DNA from: Asaia bogorensis
Lineage (GTDB): Bacteria; Pseudomonadota; Alphaproteobacteria; Acetobacterales; Acetobacteraceae
Direction: 5' to 3'
Length of the DNA stretch: 46,553 nucleotides
NCBI GenBank assembly: GCA_945869965.1
Contig: CAMBRC010000027.1
Location: 1-46,553 of the forward strand
Part shown: one piece after another, positions 17,519-26,762 of the stretch
Position numbering within the stretch: the first letter of the stretch is position 1
Layout of the letters: every line of letters starts with the position of its first letter
Position numbers and translations under genes: made by a program
The notes under the pieces: generated by a model
Databases searched by the model: none
Told to the model about the DNA's origin: nothing
The model's input: only the letters and a program-made list of their open reading frames with translations

Positions 17519-19881
17519 GCGGTACCGCCCTGGTCAGCGAGGCGACTGGGGCATCGCGCGGCCAAACCGGCACTTGCGCTCATTGCGATGGCGAGACCGC
17601 ATCGGGCCAGCGCTTCTGCTGCCCCGGCTGCGGCGCCGCCTTCGAAACCATCCAGGAACTCGGCCTCGGCAGCTATTACCGCGACGTCGTGCGCGACACC
17701 CTTGCGCGCCGGCTGCAACCCAACACTGAGCCGCGCACCGACCTCGCCCGCCATATCCGCGCCGCCGCCGATGGCAGCCAGGAACTGCACCTGGCGATCG
17801 ACGGGCTGCAATGCGGCGCCTGCGTCTGGCTGATCGAATCCGTCCTGACCCGCGACCCCCGCGTCCGCGCGGCGCGCATCAACATGACCACCCGCCGCCT
17901 GCGCCTGTCCTGGACCGGCACGCCCGCCGACGCGCCCGGCCTTGTCGCCCGCATTGAACAGCTCGGCTACCGCCTGATCCCGTTCGACCCCGCCTGCCTC
18001 AGCGCCGCCCAGGACGCGACCGGGCGCGAATTGCTGCGCGCCCTGGCCGTGGCCGGCTTTGCCGCCGCCAATGTCATGCTGCCGGCGATCGCCATCTGGA
18101 TCGGCCTGTTCTCCGACATGGGCCCGGCCACCCGCGCGCTGCTGCACTGGGTCAGCGCCGCCATCGCCCTGCCGGCGATCATCTACGCCGTGCGCCCGTT
18201 CTACCGCTCCGCCTGGGCGGTGCTGCGCCATGGCCGCACCAACATGGATGTGCCGATCAGCATCGGCGTCACCCTGGTCACCGGCATGAGCCTGGTCCAG
18301 ACCATCAACCACGCCGAGCACGCCTATTTCGACAGCGCCGTGTCGCTGCTGTTCTTCCTGCTGATCGGCCGCGTGCTCGACCACTACACCCGCGCCCATG
18401 CCCGCGCCGCCGCCGAACAGCTGATCGCCCTGCAACAAAGCGATGTCGCCGTCATCGAGCCCGACGGCAGCATCGTCCGCCGCGACGCCGCCACCGTCCC
18501 CGCTGGTGCGCACATCCTGGTCACCCCCGGCGAACGCATCGGCGTCGATGGCGAGGTGGTGCGTGGCGACGGCTTGCTCGACACCGCGCTGGTCACCGGC
18601 GAAAGCCTGCCGGTCGCGGCCCCCCCCGGCACACGCGTGTTCGCCGGCACGCTGAACCTCGGTGCCCCGATCATGGTGCGCGCGTTGGCCACCGGCGGTG
18701 CCACGCTGCTGGCCGAATGCGTCCGCCTGATGGACGCCGCCGAGGCACGGCGCAGCCGCTTCGTGCTGTTCGCCGACCGCGTCGCCCGGCGTTACGCCCC
18801 CGTCGTCCACCTCGCCGCCCTGCTGACTTTCCTGTGGTGGTGGGGCGTCCAGGGCATGCCGGTCGCCGACGCCCTGCTGATCGCCGCCGCGGTGCTGATC
18901 ATCACCTGCCCCTGCGCCCTGGCCCTGGCCGTCCCCGCCGTGCAGGTCATCGGCACCGGTTGGCTGTTCCGCCGTGGCGTGCTGGTCAAATCCCCCACCG
19001 CCCTGGAGCGGCTGGCCGAAATCGACACCGTTGTGTTCGACAAAACCGGCACCCTGACCGACCCGGCACTCGCCCTCGTCTCCATCCACGACCCCGAAAC
19101 CCTGCGCCTCGCCGCCACCCTGGCCGCCACCAGCCGCCACCCGCTCTCCCGCGCGCTCGCCGCCGCCGCCGGCCCGGTGGTGCCCGCCGAAGACGTCCGC
19201 GAAACCATCGGCGCCGGCCTGGAACTGGACACCCAAGCCGGCCCAATCCGCCTCGGCAGCGCCGCCTTCACCGGCGCCGATGCAACCGCCACCACCCCCG
19301 CGCTATACTTGACCCGCCCCGGCGCCGCCCCCGTCCGCTTCGATTTCGCCGAAACCCTGCGCCCCGAGGCCGCCGCCACCATTGCCGCCCTGGCTCGCCT
19401 CGGCCTCGACGTCCGCCTCCTCTCCGGCGACCGCGACGCCCCCGTCGCTGCCGCCGCAACCCTGGCCGGCATCGCCACCTGGACCGCCGCCTGCACCCCA
19501 GTGGAAAAGGTCGCCGCCATCGAAGCCCTGCAGGCCCAGGGCCGCCGCGTCCTCATGGTTGGCGACGGGCTCAACGACGGCCCCTGCCTCGCCGCCGCCC
19601 ATGTCTCGATCTCGCCCTCCACCGCCGCCGAGATCAGCCAAACCGCCGCCGACATCGTCTTCCAGGGCACCTCGCTCGCCCCGGTCGCCGACGCAATCCG
19701 CACCGCGCGCCGCATGCGCAGCCTGTGCCGGCAGAACATCGCCCTCTCCCTGGCCTACAACCTGCTGATGGTGCCCGTGGCCATGGCCGGCTACGTCACC
19801 CCCTGGCTCGCCGCCTTCGCCATGTCCAGCTCCTCGCTGCTGGTCATGGGCAACAGCTTCCGCCTGAGGCGCACCCCATGA
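17515..19881 (+). CDS. ccoI: Copper-translocating P-type ATPase CcoI/FixI
   Basis: A 788-residue P1B-type ATPase that exports copper for insertion into the oxidase. Domains in order are an N-terminal Cys-rich metal-binding module (CAHC, then CCPGCG, about residues 21-43) and an HMA domain with CGAC (about 101-104). These are followed by the membrane helices, the actuator loop with VTGESLPV, the transport motif CPC (about 465-467), the phosphorylation site DKTGT (Asp about 509) and the hinge GDGLNDGPCLAA. The hinge has Cys where Ala is commoner. The start is GTG at 17515, within the GTGA overlap with ccoH. The stop overlaps ccoS as ATGA. Confidence 0.96.
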   Translation: MSGTALVSEATGASRGQTGTCAHCDGETASGQRFCCPGCGAAFETIQELGLGSYYRDVVRDTLARRLQPNTEPRTDLARHIRAAADGSQELHLAIDGLQCGACVWLIESVLTRDPRVRAARINMTTRRLRLSWTGTPADAPGLVARIEQLGYRLIPFDPACLSAAQDATGRELLRALAVAGFAAANVMLPAIAIWIGLFSDMGPATRALLHWVSAAIALPAIIYAVRPFYRSAWAVLRHGRTNMDVPISIGVTLVTGMSLVQTINHAEHAYFDSAVSLLFFLLIGRVLDHYTRAHARAAAEQLIALQQSDVAVIEPDGSIVRRDAATVPAGAHILVTPGERIGVDGEVVRGDGLLDTALVTGESLPVAAPPGTRVFAGTLNLGAPIMVRALATGGATLLAECVRLMDAAEARRSRFVLFADRVARRYAPVVHLAALLTFLWWWGVQGMPVADALLIAAAVLIITCPCALALAVPAVQVIGTGWLFRRGVLVKSPTALERLAEIDTVVFDKTGTLTDPALALVSIHDPETLRLAATLAATSRHPLSRALAAAAGPVVPAEDVRETIGAGLELDTQAGPIRLGSAAFTGADATATTPALYLTRPGAAPVRFDFAETLRPEAAATIAALARLGLDVRLLSGDRDAPVAAAATLAGIATWTAACTPVEKVAAIEALQAQGRRVLMVGDGLNDGPCLAAAHVSISPSTAAEISQTAADIVFQGTSLAPVADAIRTARRMRSLCRQNIALSLAYNLLMVPVAMAGYVTPWLAAFAMSSSSLLVMGNSFRLRRTP

Positions 19882-20024
19882 CCCCCATCCTCTGGCTGAT
19901 CGTGCTCAGCGTCTTCCTCGGCGGCGGCGGCCTGGCGTTGTTCCTGTGGGCCAGCCGCAGCGGACAATACGACGACATGGACGGCGCGGCGCAGCGCATC
20001 CTGTTTGACGATGACAAGAAGTAA
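19878..20024 (+). CDS. ccoS: cbb3 oxidase assembly protein CcoS
   Basis: A 48-residue single-helix protein (MTPILWLIVLSVFLGG, then ALFLWASRSGQYDDMDG and a C-terminal acidic/Lys tail). The helix followed by WA-x-x-SGQYDD-x-x-G-x-x-x-RIL is the diagnostic CcoS pattern. CcoS is required for incorporation of heme and copper cofactors. It starts inside the ccoI stop (ATGA) and is the last gene of the cluster, directly followed by a paired palindrome. Confidence 0.95.
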   Translation: MTPILWLIVLSVFLGGGGLALFLWASRSGQYDDMDGAAQRILFDDDKK

Positions 20025-20028
20025 GCGC

Positions 20029-20119
20029 GTTCTTTTTTGAAAAAAAGAACCAAAAAACTTTCATCCATTTAGCAAACGAATAAAGTCTTTTTGCTTCTTT
20101 TTCTTCAGAAAAAGAAGAA
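20029..20119. repeat. Inverted pair of AT-rich palindromes between convergent genes (site 4)
   Basis: The forward copy at 20029-20062 has arms GTTCTTTTTT and AAAAAAGAAC with a CAAAAAACTTTC tail. The reverse copy at 20081-20119 has a TAAAGTCTTTTTG tail then arms CTTCTTTTT and AAAAAGAAG around a TTCA centre. The spacer is short (about 18 bases) and contains CATCCATTT and ACGAATAAAG. It sits exactly between the stops of ccoS and the convergent galM, the expected place for a bidirectional terminator. Confidence 0.85.
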
Positions 20120-20125
20120 TCCTTC

Positions 20126-21115
20126 CTACCCTGAAAACCGGTACACCGTCTCCGACCGGAACACCGCCCCCGGCCGCAGCACCGTCGAGCCGAACTCCGG
20201 TCGGTTCGGCGCATTCGGCACGTGCTGCGTCTCCAGCGTCACCGCGCCATGCCGCGGATTGTCCAGGAAGTTGCCAGTATAGACCTGAACCGATGGCTCC
20301 GTCGTAAAGCAGTCCATCGCGATCCCGCCGGCTTCCAGCCGCGCGATCCAGCGCGGCGCCAGCACCGGCCCCGGCGACACCAGAAAACTGTGGTCATACC
20401 CCCCGGCCACGACGATCTGCGCATGCCCGGACCCCAAGCCATCGCCCAGCAACCGCGACGCACGAAAGTCGAACAGCGTGCCGTCAACGGGGCAGGGCGG
20501 GCCATTCTGGATTAGCCCGGGCCCCACTGGCACGAACGCATCGGCCGCCACCGTCAAGGCATGCCCCGAGATATCGCCACCGCCCAACAAGTTGAAATAC
20601 GCATGGTTGGTCAGGTTGAGCACCGTCGGCGCATCCGTCGTCGCCGTGTATTCGATCGCCAGCGCATTCCCATCGCGCACCGAATACCGCACCGCCACCG
20701 CCAGCCGCCCGGGGAACCCGTTCTCGCCCGCCGGGCTCACATGCCGCAGCACAACGCCGTCACCATCCGCCTCCGCCTGCCACAACGCCCGCTCGAACCC
20801 CGGCGACCCGCCATGCAGGCACGCCGCCCCATCATTGGCCACCAGCCGATGCTCCACTCCGTCCAGGCTGAACCGCGCCCCCTCGATCCGCCCGGCAAAC
20901 CGCCCCACCGTCGCGCCGAGATACGCCCGGTCCGCCTCCCACCCCGCCATGTCCGCGCAGCCCAGCACCACCTGCACCCGCCCGCGCGGCCCCGGCACGG
21001 TCAATGATGCCAACCGCGCGCCATATGTGATCACCGTGGCCTCAATCCCGCCCCCCAGCCGCCAGGCTTCCACCGCAGCACCGCCCGCCATCCGCCCATA
21101 CGCTGTCGCCGGCAT
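20126..21115 (-). CDS. galM: Aldose 1-epimerase (mutarotase)
   Basis: A 329-residue cytoplasmic galactose mutarotase-like protein that interconverts alpha and beta anomers of aldoses. Recognisable family elements are ITYGARLASLTVP, GATVGRFAGRI (substrate Arg region), ANDGAACLHGGSPGF (catalytic-type His), the second catalytic His in NLTNHAYFNL, GYDHSFLV, and the Glu-containing VTLETQHVPNAPNRPEF. Length is normal for the family. The start at 21115 (MPATAYGRM) is chosen as the shortest keeping the fold intact; earlier ATGs at 21139 and 21166 exist. It is divergent from the monooxygenase gene. Confidence 0.9.
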   Translation of the reverse strand: MPATAYGRMAGGAAVEAWRLGGGIEATVITYGARLASLTVPGPRGRVQVVLGCADMAGWEADRAYLGATVGRFAGRIEGARFSLDGVEHRLVANDGAACLHGGSPGFERALWQAEADGDGVVLRHVSPAGENGFPGRLAVAVRYSVRDGNALAIEYTATTDAPTVLNLTNHAYFNLLGGGDISGHALTVAADAFVPVGPGLIQNGPPCPVDGTLFDFRASRLLGDGLGSGHAQIVVAGGYDHSFLVSPGPVLAPRWIARLEAGGIAMDCFTTEPSVQVYTGNFLDNPRHGAVTLETQHVPNAPNRPEFGSTVLRPGAVFRSETVYRFSG

Positions 21116-21258
21116 CGCAAATCTCCCCGCTGCACGCATGTCACCCCGAACCGCAGCGGGGCACAACGTCCGCCCTCGGCGCTTGACAATTCACGCCCCA
21201 ATCGCGCGCAATGTCGACAATCACAGCGACCACAACGCCCAAGCGGAGACCAACAACC

Positions 21259-22896
21259 ATGGCCGAACACCAGCCACCCACGCTCGATGTTCTCATCGTC
21301 GGCGCCGGTTTCGCCGGCCTCTATTTGATGCACCGGATGCGCGGCGCCGGCCTGTCCGCTCATGTCCACGAGGGCGCGGACGGCGTCGGCGGCACCTGGT
21401 ACTGGAACCGCTACCCCGGCGCCCGCTGCGACGTTGAATCCATGCAGTATTCCTTCGGCTGGGACGAGGAATTCCAGCAGGAATGGAAATGGTCCGAGCG
21501 CTTCGCCGGCCAGCCCGAGCTGCTGAAATACGCCAACCACATCGCCGACCGCTACGACCTGCGCCGCCACATCACCTTCAACAGCCGGGTCAGTGCCGCC
21601 ACCTACAACGAAGCCGCCGGCACCTGGTTGGTGCAAACCGAAACCGGCGAGACCATCACCTGCCGCTACTTCGTCATGGCCACCGGCTGCTTGTCCACCG
21701 CCCGCATCCCGGACTTCCCCGGCCTGGCGGACTTCAAGGGCCGCACCTTCCACACCGGCTACTGGCCGCACCACGAAATCGACTTCACCGGCCGCCGCGT
21801 CGCCGTCGTCGGCACCGGCTCCTCGGCCATCCAGTCGATCCCAGTGATCGCCGAACAGGCCGCCCACCTCACCGTCTTCCAGCGCACGCCGAACTTCTCC
21901 ATCCCCACCCGCAACGGCCCGATGGACGACGAGTACGAAAATTGGTGGAAGACTGGTTACGCCCAAAAACGCGTCGAGGCCCGCCACACCCGCGCCGGCA
22001 TCCTCAACCGGCAATCCGAACAGAAGGCCAGCGAAACCCCGCGCGACGAACAACTCAAAATCTACGAAGCGCGCTGGCAAACCGGCGGCACCAGCTTCAT
22101 GGGCAGCTTCGCCGACATCGTCACCAGCAAACAAGCCAACGACACCGCCGCCGAATTCGTCCGCGCCAAGATCCGCGGCCTTGTCCAAGACCCCAAGGTC
22201 GCCGAACTGCTGTGCCCCACCAACCACCCGATCGGCACCAAGCGCATCTGCGTCGACAGCCACTATTACGAGACCTACAACCGCCCCAACGTCACCCTGG
22301 TCGACGTCAAGAACGCCGCCATCACCCACCTGACCGAAACCGGCCTGGCCTGGGGCGACAACAATCTCGCCGAATTCGATGACATCGTCTTCGCGACCGG
22401 CTTCGACGCCATGACCGGCACTATGACCCGCGTCGACATCAAGGGCCGCGCCGGCCAGACCCTGAAGGCGAAATGGGATGCCGGCCCCCTGACCTATCTC
22501 GGCCTGATGACCGCCGGCTTCCCCAACCTGTTCATGATCACCGGCCCCGGCAGCCCCTCGGTGCTGTCCAACATGATCCTGTCGATCGAACAGCACGTCG
22601 ACTGGATCACCGACTGCCTGATCCACCTCAAATCCCGCGGCATGCCCAGCATCGAAGCTGCCCCGGACGCCGAAGCCAACTGGGTCGTCCACGTCAACGA
22701 AGTCGCACACAAGACGCTCTACCCCCAGGCCAACTCCTGGTACATGGGCGCCAACATCCCCGGCAAACCGCAAGTCTTCATGCCCTACATCGGCGGTGTC
22801 GGCGTCTACCGCGACAAATGCGACCAGGTCGCGGCGAAGGGGTACGAGGGGTTCCGCATCGTCGCGCCGGCCGAGGTGGCGCAGGCCGCGGAGTAG
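21259..22896 (+). CDS. Flavin-containing Baeyer-Villiger-type monooxygenase
   Basis: A 545-residue FAD/NADPH monooxygenase of the class B (cyclohexanone/phenylacetone monooxygenase-like) type. It would insert oxygen next to a ketone to form an ester or lactone. Visible are the FAD Rossmann motif VGAGFAGLY, GGTWYWNRYPGARCDVES, and the Baeyer-Villiger fingerprint FKGRTFHTGYWP. The NADPH Rossmann motif is VVGTGSSAIQ, followed by VFQRTPNFSIP. The C-terminal half (GPGSPSVLSNM, NSWYMGANIPGKP) agrees with the family. ATG 21259 is preferred to 21211 because the FAD domain begins soon after. The substrate is unknown; the acyl-CoA synthetase downstream could act on a product acid, but this is only suggestive. 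Confidence 0.9.
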   Translation: MAEHQPPTLDVLIVGAGFAGLYLMHRMRGAGLSAHVHEGADGVGGTWYWNRYPGARCDVESMQYSFGWDEEFQQEWKWSERFAGQPELLKYANHIADRYDLRRHITFNSRVSAATYNEAAGTWLVQTETGETITCRYFVMATGCLSTARIPDFPGLADFKGRTFHTGYWPHHEIDFTGRRVAVVGTGSSAIQSIPVIAEQAAHLTVFQRTPNFSIPTRNGPMDDEYENWWKTGYAQKRVEARHTRAGILNRQSEQKASETPRDEQLKIYEARWQTGGTSFMGSFADIVTSKQANDTAAEFVRAKIRGLVQDPKVAELLCPTNHPIGTKRICVDSHYYETYNRPNVTLVDVKNAAITHLTETGLAWGDNNLAEFDDIVFATGFDAMTGTMTRVDIKGRAGQTLKAKWDAGPLTYLGLMTAGFPNLFMITGPGSPSVLSNMILSIEQHVDWITDCLIHLKSRGMPSIEAAPDAEANWVVHVNEVAHKTLYPQANSWYMGANIPGKPQVFMPYIGGVGVYRDKCDQVAAKGYEGFRIVAPAEVAQAAE

Positions 22897-22901
22897 CAAG
22901 G

Positions 22902-22943
22902 CGAGGGGCTCTGCCCCTCGACCCCGCTGGGGCGTCGCCCCAG
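22902..22943. terminator. Two adjacent GC-rich hairpins after the monooxygenase gene
   Basis: CGAGGGGCTCTGCCCCTCG at 22902-22920 is followed by CTGGGGCGTCGCCCCAG at 22927-22943. They start six bases after the monooxygenase stop. There is no following T-run, so they are a candidate rho-assisted terminator, mRNA-stabilising structure or dispersed GC-rich repeat. The rest of 22944-23097 holds nothing recognisable besides the ribosome site of the next gene. Confidence 0.55.
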
Positions 22944-23097
22944 GCCCCAGCTCTTGATGGGCCATTCCAGCGGCAGTCCGACCTTGCTTGATCTCATGTG
23001 GGTTGGCTAACATTCGGGCAACTCGGTCTGCGGCCCGCAAATTCGGGATGTCGGATCAGGAGCGGTGAAAACGCCGCGACCCGGAGGGAACAGGGCC

Positions 23098-24777
23098 ATG
23101 CTGCCTCGTACATCGAGCTACGCCCACAGCACTTCGTCGACGCCGCTGCTCAATGCCACGCTGGGCCAAGCTCTCGACGCCGCTGCGGCATCCTGGCCGG
23201 ACCGCGAGGCGGTGGTGGTACGCGACCAGGGCGTCCGGCTGACCTTTGCCGCCTTGCGGACCGAGGTCGATCGCCTCGCCGCAGGCCTCGTGGCACTCGG
23301 GCTGCAACCGGGCGACCGGGTCGGGCTGTGGTCGCCCAACCGGCTGGAATGGGTAGTCACCCAATACGCCACCGCCAAGGCCGGCTTGATCCTGGTGAAC
23401 CTCAATCCCGGCTACCGCGTGGGCGAACTGGAATACGCGCTCAACAAGGTCGAATGCCGCGCGCTGGTCATGGCCGACCGTTTCAAGACCAGCGACTATA
23501 TCGGCATCCTGCGCAGCCTGGCGCCGGAACTGGCGCAGTGTGCGCCAGGGACCCTTCGCGCGGCACGGCTGCCGCATCTGTCCACCGTGATCCACATGGA
23601 CAGCACCGACGAGCCGGGCATGCTCACCTTCGCCGCCGTCGGCGCGATGGGTGGCGCGGCTGAGCGCGCGCGGCTCGCCGAACTGGCGGCAACGCTACAG
23701 CCCGACGACCCGATCAACATCCAGTTCACCTCCGGCACGACCGGATCGCCCAAGGCGGCGACCCTGTCGCATCATGGGCTGGTCAATAACGCGCTGTTCT
23801 TCGCCGAGTGCGCGGGGTTCAAGGGCGGCGAGCGGTTCTGCAATCCGCTGCCGCTGTACCATGTCGGCGGCATGGTGCTCGGCAGCATCGCCGGCGTCCT
23901 GAAGGGCATCACCCTGGTCTATCTCGGCGAGGCCTTCGACCCCATCGCCGCACTCGAGGCCGTTCAGGACGAGCACTGCGACGCGCTGGGCGGCGTGCCG
24001 ACCATGTTCGTCGCCATGCTCAACCATCCGGCATTCGCAAAATACGACACCACCACGCTGCGCCTCGGCTTCATCGGCGGCTCGCCATGCCCGGCGGACA
24101 TCATGCGGCGCATCATGTCCGAGATGCACATCGCCGGCATAACCATCGTCTATGGCATGACCGAATTGTCCGGCAGCAGCATGCAGACCGCGCTCGACGA
24201 CACCATCGAACGCCGGGTTGCCACCATCGGCCGGGTCCAGCCCCACATGGAAGTCAAGATCGTCGACCCCGACGGCCGCACGGTGGCCTGCGGGATACAG
24301 GGTGAAATCTGTTTCCGCGGCCACATGGTGATGCGCGGCTATTGGAATGACGAGGCGCAGACCCGTGCCGCCATCGATGCAGCGCGCTGGCTCCATTCCG
24401 GCGACCTCGGGGTCATGGACCCAGACGGCTACATCTCGATCACCGGGCGCAGCAAGGACATGGTGATCCGCGGCGGCGAGAACATCTATCCGCGCGAGGT
24501 GGAGGAGTTCCTGTTCGGCCACCCCGCGGTAGCCGATGTCCAGGTGTTCGGTATTCCCGATGCGAAATACGGCGAAGAACTGTGCGCCTGGGTGCGCCTG
24601 CGCCCCGGCACGGCGGCCACCGAGGAGGAGATCCGCGGTTTCTGCCGCGAGCGGATCACCCATTTCAAGATCCCCCGGCACGTCCGCTTTGTCGAAGCCT
24701 TCCCCATGACCGTGACCGGCAAGGTGCAGAAATTCATCATGCGGGAACAGATGGCCGCCGAACTGAAGGCGATCTGA
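23098..24777 (+). CDS. AMP-forming acyl-CoA synthetase
   Basis: A 559-residue acyl-adenylate-forming ligase that activates a carboxylic acid with ATP and CoA. Motifs: the P-loop FTSGTTGSPKAATLSHHGLV (A3), YGMTELSG (A5), HSGDLGVMDPDGYISITGRS (A7/A8), RGGENIYPREVEEFL and the C-terminal catalytic Lys in TGKVQKF (A10). Length is typical of medium/long-chain fatty acyl-CoA ligases (FadD/AtoE-like). The start at 23098 has a GGAGGGAA ribosome site 7 bases ahead; a GTG at 23065 is the alternative. It is convergent with the second importer operon, with only seven bases between their stops. Chain-length specificity cannot be read. Confidence 0.9.
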   Translation: MLPRTSSYAHSTSSTPLLNATLGQALDAAAASWPDREAVVVRDQGVRLTFAALRTEVDRLAAGLVALGLQPGDRVGLWSPNRLEWVVTQYATAKAGLILVNLNPGYRVGELEYALNKVECRALVMADRFKTSDYIGILRSLAPELAQCAPGTLRAARLPHLSTVIHMDSTDEPGMLTFAAVGAMGGAAERARLAELAATLQPDDPINIQFTSGTTGSPKAATLSHHGLVNNALFFAECAGFKGGERFCNPLPLYHVGGMVLGSIAGVLKGITLVYLGEAFDPIAALEAVQDEHCDALGGVPTMFVAMLNHPAFAKYDTTTLRLGFIGGSPCPADIMRRIMSEMHIAGITIVYGMTELSGSSMQTALDDTIERRVATIGRVQPHMEVKIVDPDGRTVACGIQGEICFRGHMVMRGYWNDEAQTRAAIDAARWLHSGDLGVMDPDGYISITGRSKDMVIRGGENIYPREVEEFLFGHPAVADVQVFGIPDAKYGEELCAWVRLRPGTAATEEEIRGFCRERITHFKIPRHVRFVEAFPMTVTGKVQKFIMREQMAAELKAI

Positions 24778-24784
24778 CCCCGCG

Positions 24785-25783
24785 CTACACCGCGGCCGCG
24801 GCAAACTCCTCCGCCCGCCAGCAACTCACCAGATGCCCGTCCTCGACCGGCGCCAGCACCGGTGCCGCACTCCGGCAATGGTCGGTAGCATGCGGGCAGC
24901 GCGGGTTGAAGGTGCAGCCTGGCGGCGGGTTCAGCGGACTGGGGACTTCCCCCCGCGCCTTCTCCCGCGCCAGCCCGCGCGTGAGGGGATCAGGGATCGC
25001 GGCAATCAACGCCCGCGTATACGGATGCCGCGGCTGCTCGAATATCTCGCGCCAGCCGCCGGTCTCCACGATCCGCCCGAGATACATCACCGCCACCCGG
25101 TCGCTCATATGCTCGACCACGCCAAGGTCGTGCGAGATCATCAGGTAGGACAACCCCATCTCGGCCTGCAGTTCCAGCAGCAGGTTGATGATCTGCGCCC
25201 GGATCGAGACATCGAGCGCCGAGACCGGCTCATCGCAGATCACCAGCTTCGGCTTGAGGATCAGCGCCCGGGCAATGCCAATGCGCTGCCGCTGCCCGCC
25301 GGAGAATTCGTGTGGATACAAATCGGCCTGGTCCGGCCGCAGCCCAACCTGGCGCAGCATCTCGGCCACCCGGTCGGCCACTTCGCCGGCATTGTTCACC
25401 CCATGCAGCCGCAGCGGATCGGCCAGCGTGCGCCGCACCGTCTGGCGCGGGTTCAGCGAGGCATAGGGGTCCTGGAACACCATCTGCACCGTGCGCGCGA
25501 CCGCGAGCCGGTCGGTATCCGCGCCGACAGTTTGCCCGTCCAGCACCACCCGTCCCTGCGTCGCCTCGACCAGCCCGAGCACCGACAGCGCCAGGGTCGA
25601 CTTGCCGCAGCCACTCTCGCCGACCAGCCCCAGGTTCTCGCCCGGCTTGATCGCCAGCGACACGCCATCGACCGCGCGCAGCATCTGCGGCGGCCCGCTG
25701 AATACCCCGCCGCCGATCGGGAAATAGACGGCCAGATCCTCGATGGAGAGGAGTGCTTGCCCCCCGTTGGTTGGGCTATCCAT
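24785..25783 (-). CDS. ABC importer ATPase, DppF type (importer 2)
   Basis: A 332-residue ATPase of a second dipeptide-type importer. Walker [13 protein letters not shown]-loop MVFQDPYASLNPRQT, signature [15 protein letters not shown], Walker [14 protein letters not shown] and switch MISHDLG are all present. The C-terminal oligo_HPY region has HPYTRALI and PPGCTFNPRCPHATDHC. The ATG at 25783 overlaps the stop of the upstream DppD-type gene by eight bases (ATGGATAG region). It is the last gene of the operon and ends facing the acyl-CoA synthetase gene. Confidence 0.9.
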   Translation of the reverse strand: MDSPTNGGQALLSIEDLAVYFPIGGGVFSGPPQMLRAVDGVSLAIKPGENLGLVGESGCGKSTLALSVLGLVEATQGRVVLDGQTVGADTDRLAVARTVQMVFQDPYASLNPRQTVRRTLADPLRLHGVNNAGEVADRVAEMLRQVGLRPDQADLYPHEFSGGQRQRIGIARALILKPKLVICDEPVSALDVSIRAQIINLLLELQAEMGLSYLMISHDLGVVEHMSDRVAVMYLGRIVETGGWREIFEQPRHPYTRALIAAIPDPLTRGLAREKARGEVPSPLNPPPGCTFNPRCPHATDHCRSAAPVLAPVEDGHLVSCWRAEEFAAAAV

Positions 25784-26762
25784 GATGATGGCACCTCACC
25801 AGGCTACCCTCGGCCAGCGGCGTCAAATCCGGCACCACGGTGTCGCAAATCTCCGTCCGCCTGATGCAACGCGGATGAAACCGGCAGCCACCGGGATAGG
25901 CGGTGATCCCCGGCACCACCCCGGCGATTTCGGTCAGCCGCTGCCGCCCATGCCGCGCCCGCATCCCCAGCCGCGGCAGCGAGGCCACCAGCCCCTGGGT
26001 GTACGGATGCTGCGGACTGTTGAAGATGTTCTCGGAGTCCTGCTGCTCGACAATGCGTCCGGCATACATCACGCAAACCCGGCTGCAGATATCGGTGACC
26101 AGCCCGAGGTCGTGGCTGATCATCAGGATCGCCGTGCCGCGCGCCGCGCACAACTCCTTCATCAGGTCGACGATCTCCGACTGCACCGTGACATCCAGCG
26201 CGGTGGTCGGCTCGTCGGCGATCAGCAAATCAGGCTCACAGGCCAACGCGATCGCGATCATCACCCGCTGCCGCATCCCGCCCGAGAGTTCGTGCGGATA
26301 GGCCCGCGCCCGCCGTTCCGGGGCCGGCACCTTCACCTGGGTCAGCGACTCGATCGCCTTCTTCTCCGCTTCGCGCCACGACGCCCCCTGATGCAGCACG
26401 AACATCTCGGCAATCTGCGTGCCCACCGTCTTCAGCGGATTCAGCGCCGTCATCGGCTCCTGGAAGATCATCGCGATCCGCTTGCCGCGCAGCGCCCGCA
26501 ACTGCGACGCCGGCAGGTTCTGGATCTCCTGCCCGGTCAGAATGATCTTGCCGCCCGCCAATCCCAGGGGATCGCGCAACAGCCCCATGATCGCCAACGC
26601 GGTGATGCTCTTGCCACAACCGCTCTCGCCCACCAGCCCGACCGTCTCGCCGCGGCCGATCGTGAAGCTGACACCCTCGACGGCCGGAAAGCTCCCGGCA
26701 TCGGTGCGCAACCCGATGTGCAGGTTCTCGACCGACAACAGCGGCATGTTGGCGCCGCTCAT
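25776..26762 (-). CDS. ABC importer ATPase, DppD type (importer 2)
   Basis: A 328-residue ATPase. Walker [13 protein letters not shown]-loop MIFQEPMTALNPLKT, signature LSGGMRQRVMIAIAL, Walker [14 protein letters not shown] and switch MISHDLG are present. The oligo_HPY tail includes HPYTQGLV and GCRFHPRC and ends in a His-rich CHHHG. The start at 26762 overlaps the stop of the DppC-type gene by four bases (ATGA). It is probably coupled to the permease genes and pairs with the downstream DppF-type ATPase. Confidence 0.9.
   Translation of the reverse strand: MSGANMPLLSVENLHIGLRTDAGSFPAVEGVSFTIGRGETVGLVGESGCGKSITALAIMGLLRDPLGLAGGKIILTGQEIQNLPASQLRALRGKRIAMIFQEPMTALNPLKTVGTQIAEMFVLHQGASWREAEKKAIESLTQVKVPAPERRARAYPHELSGGMRQRVMIAIALACEPDLLIADEPTTALDVTVQSEIVDLMKELCAARGTAILMISHDLGLVTDICSRVCVMYAGRIVEQQDSENIFNSPQHPYTQGLVASLPRLGMRARHGRQRLTEIAGVVPGITAYPGGCRFHPRCIRRTEICDTVVPDLTPLAEGSLVRCHHHG

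Noticed and set aside
17203-19236. A 677-codon open frame on the minus strand opposite ccoI
   Set aside because: Very rich in Gly/Gln/Ala/Asp with no fold-like pattern, while the plus strand has every P-type ATPase motif in order.
22902-22943. tRNA or small RNA gene after the monooxygenase
   Set aside because: Only two simple GC hairpins are present, with no cloverleaf or promoter-like signal.
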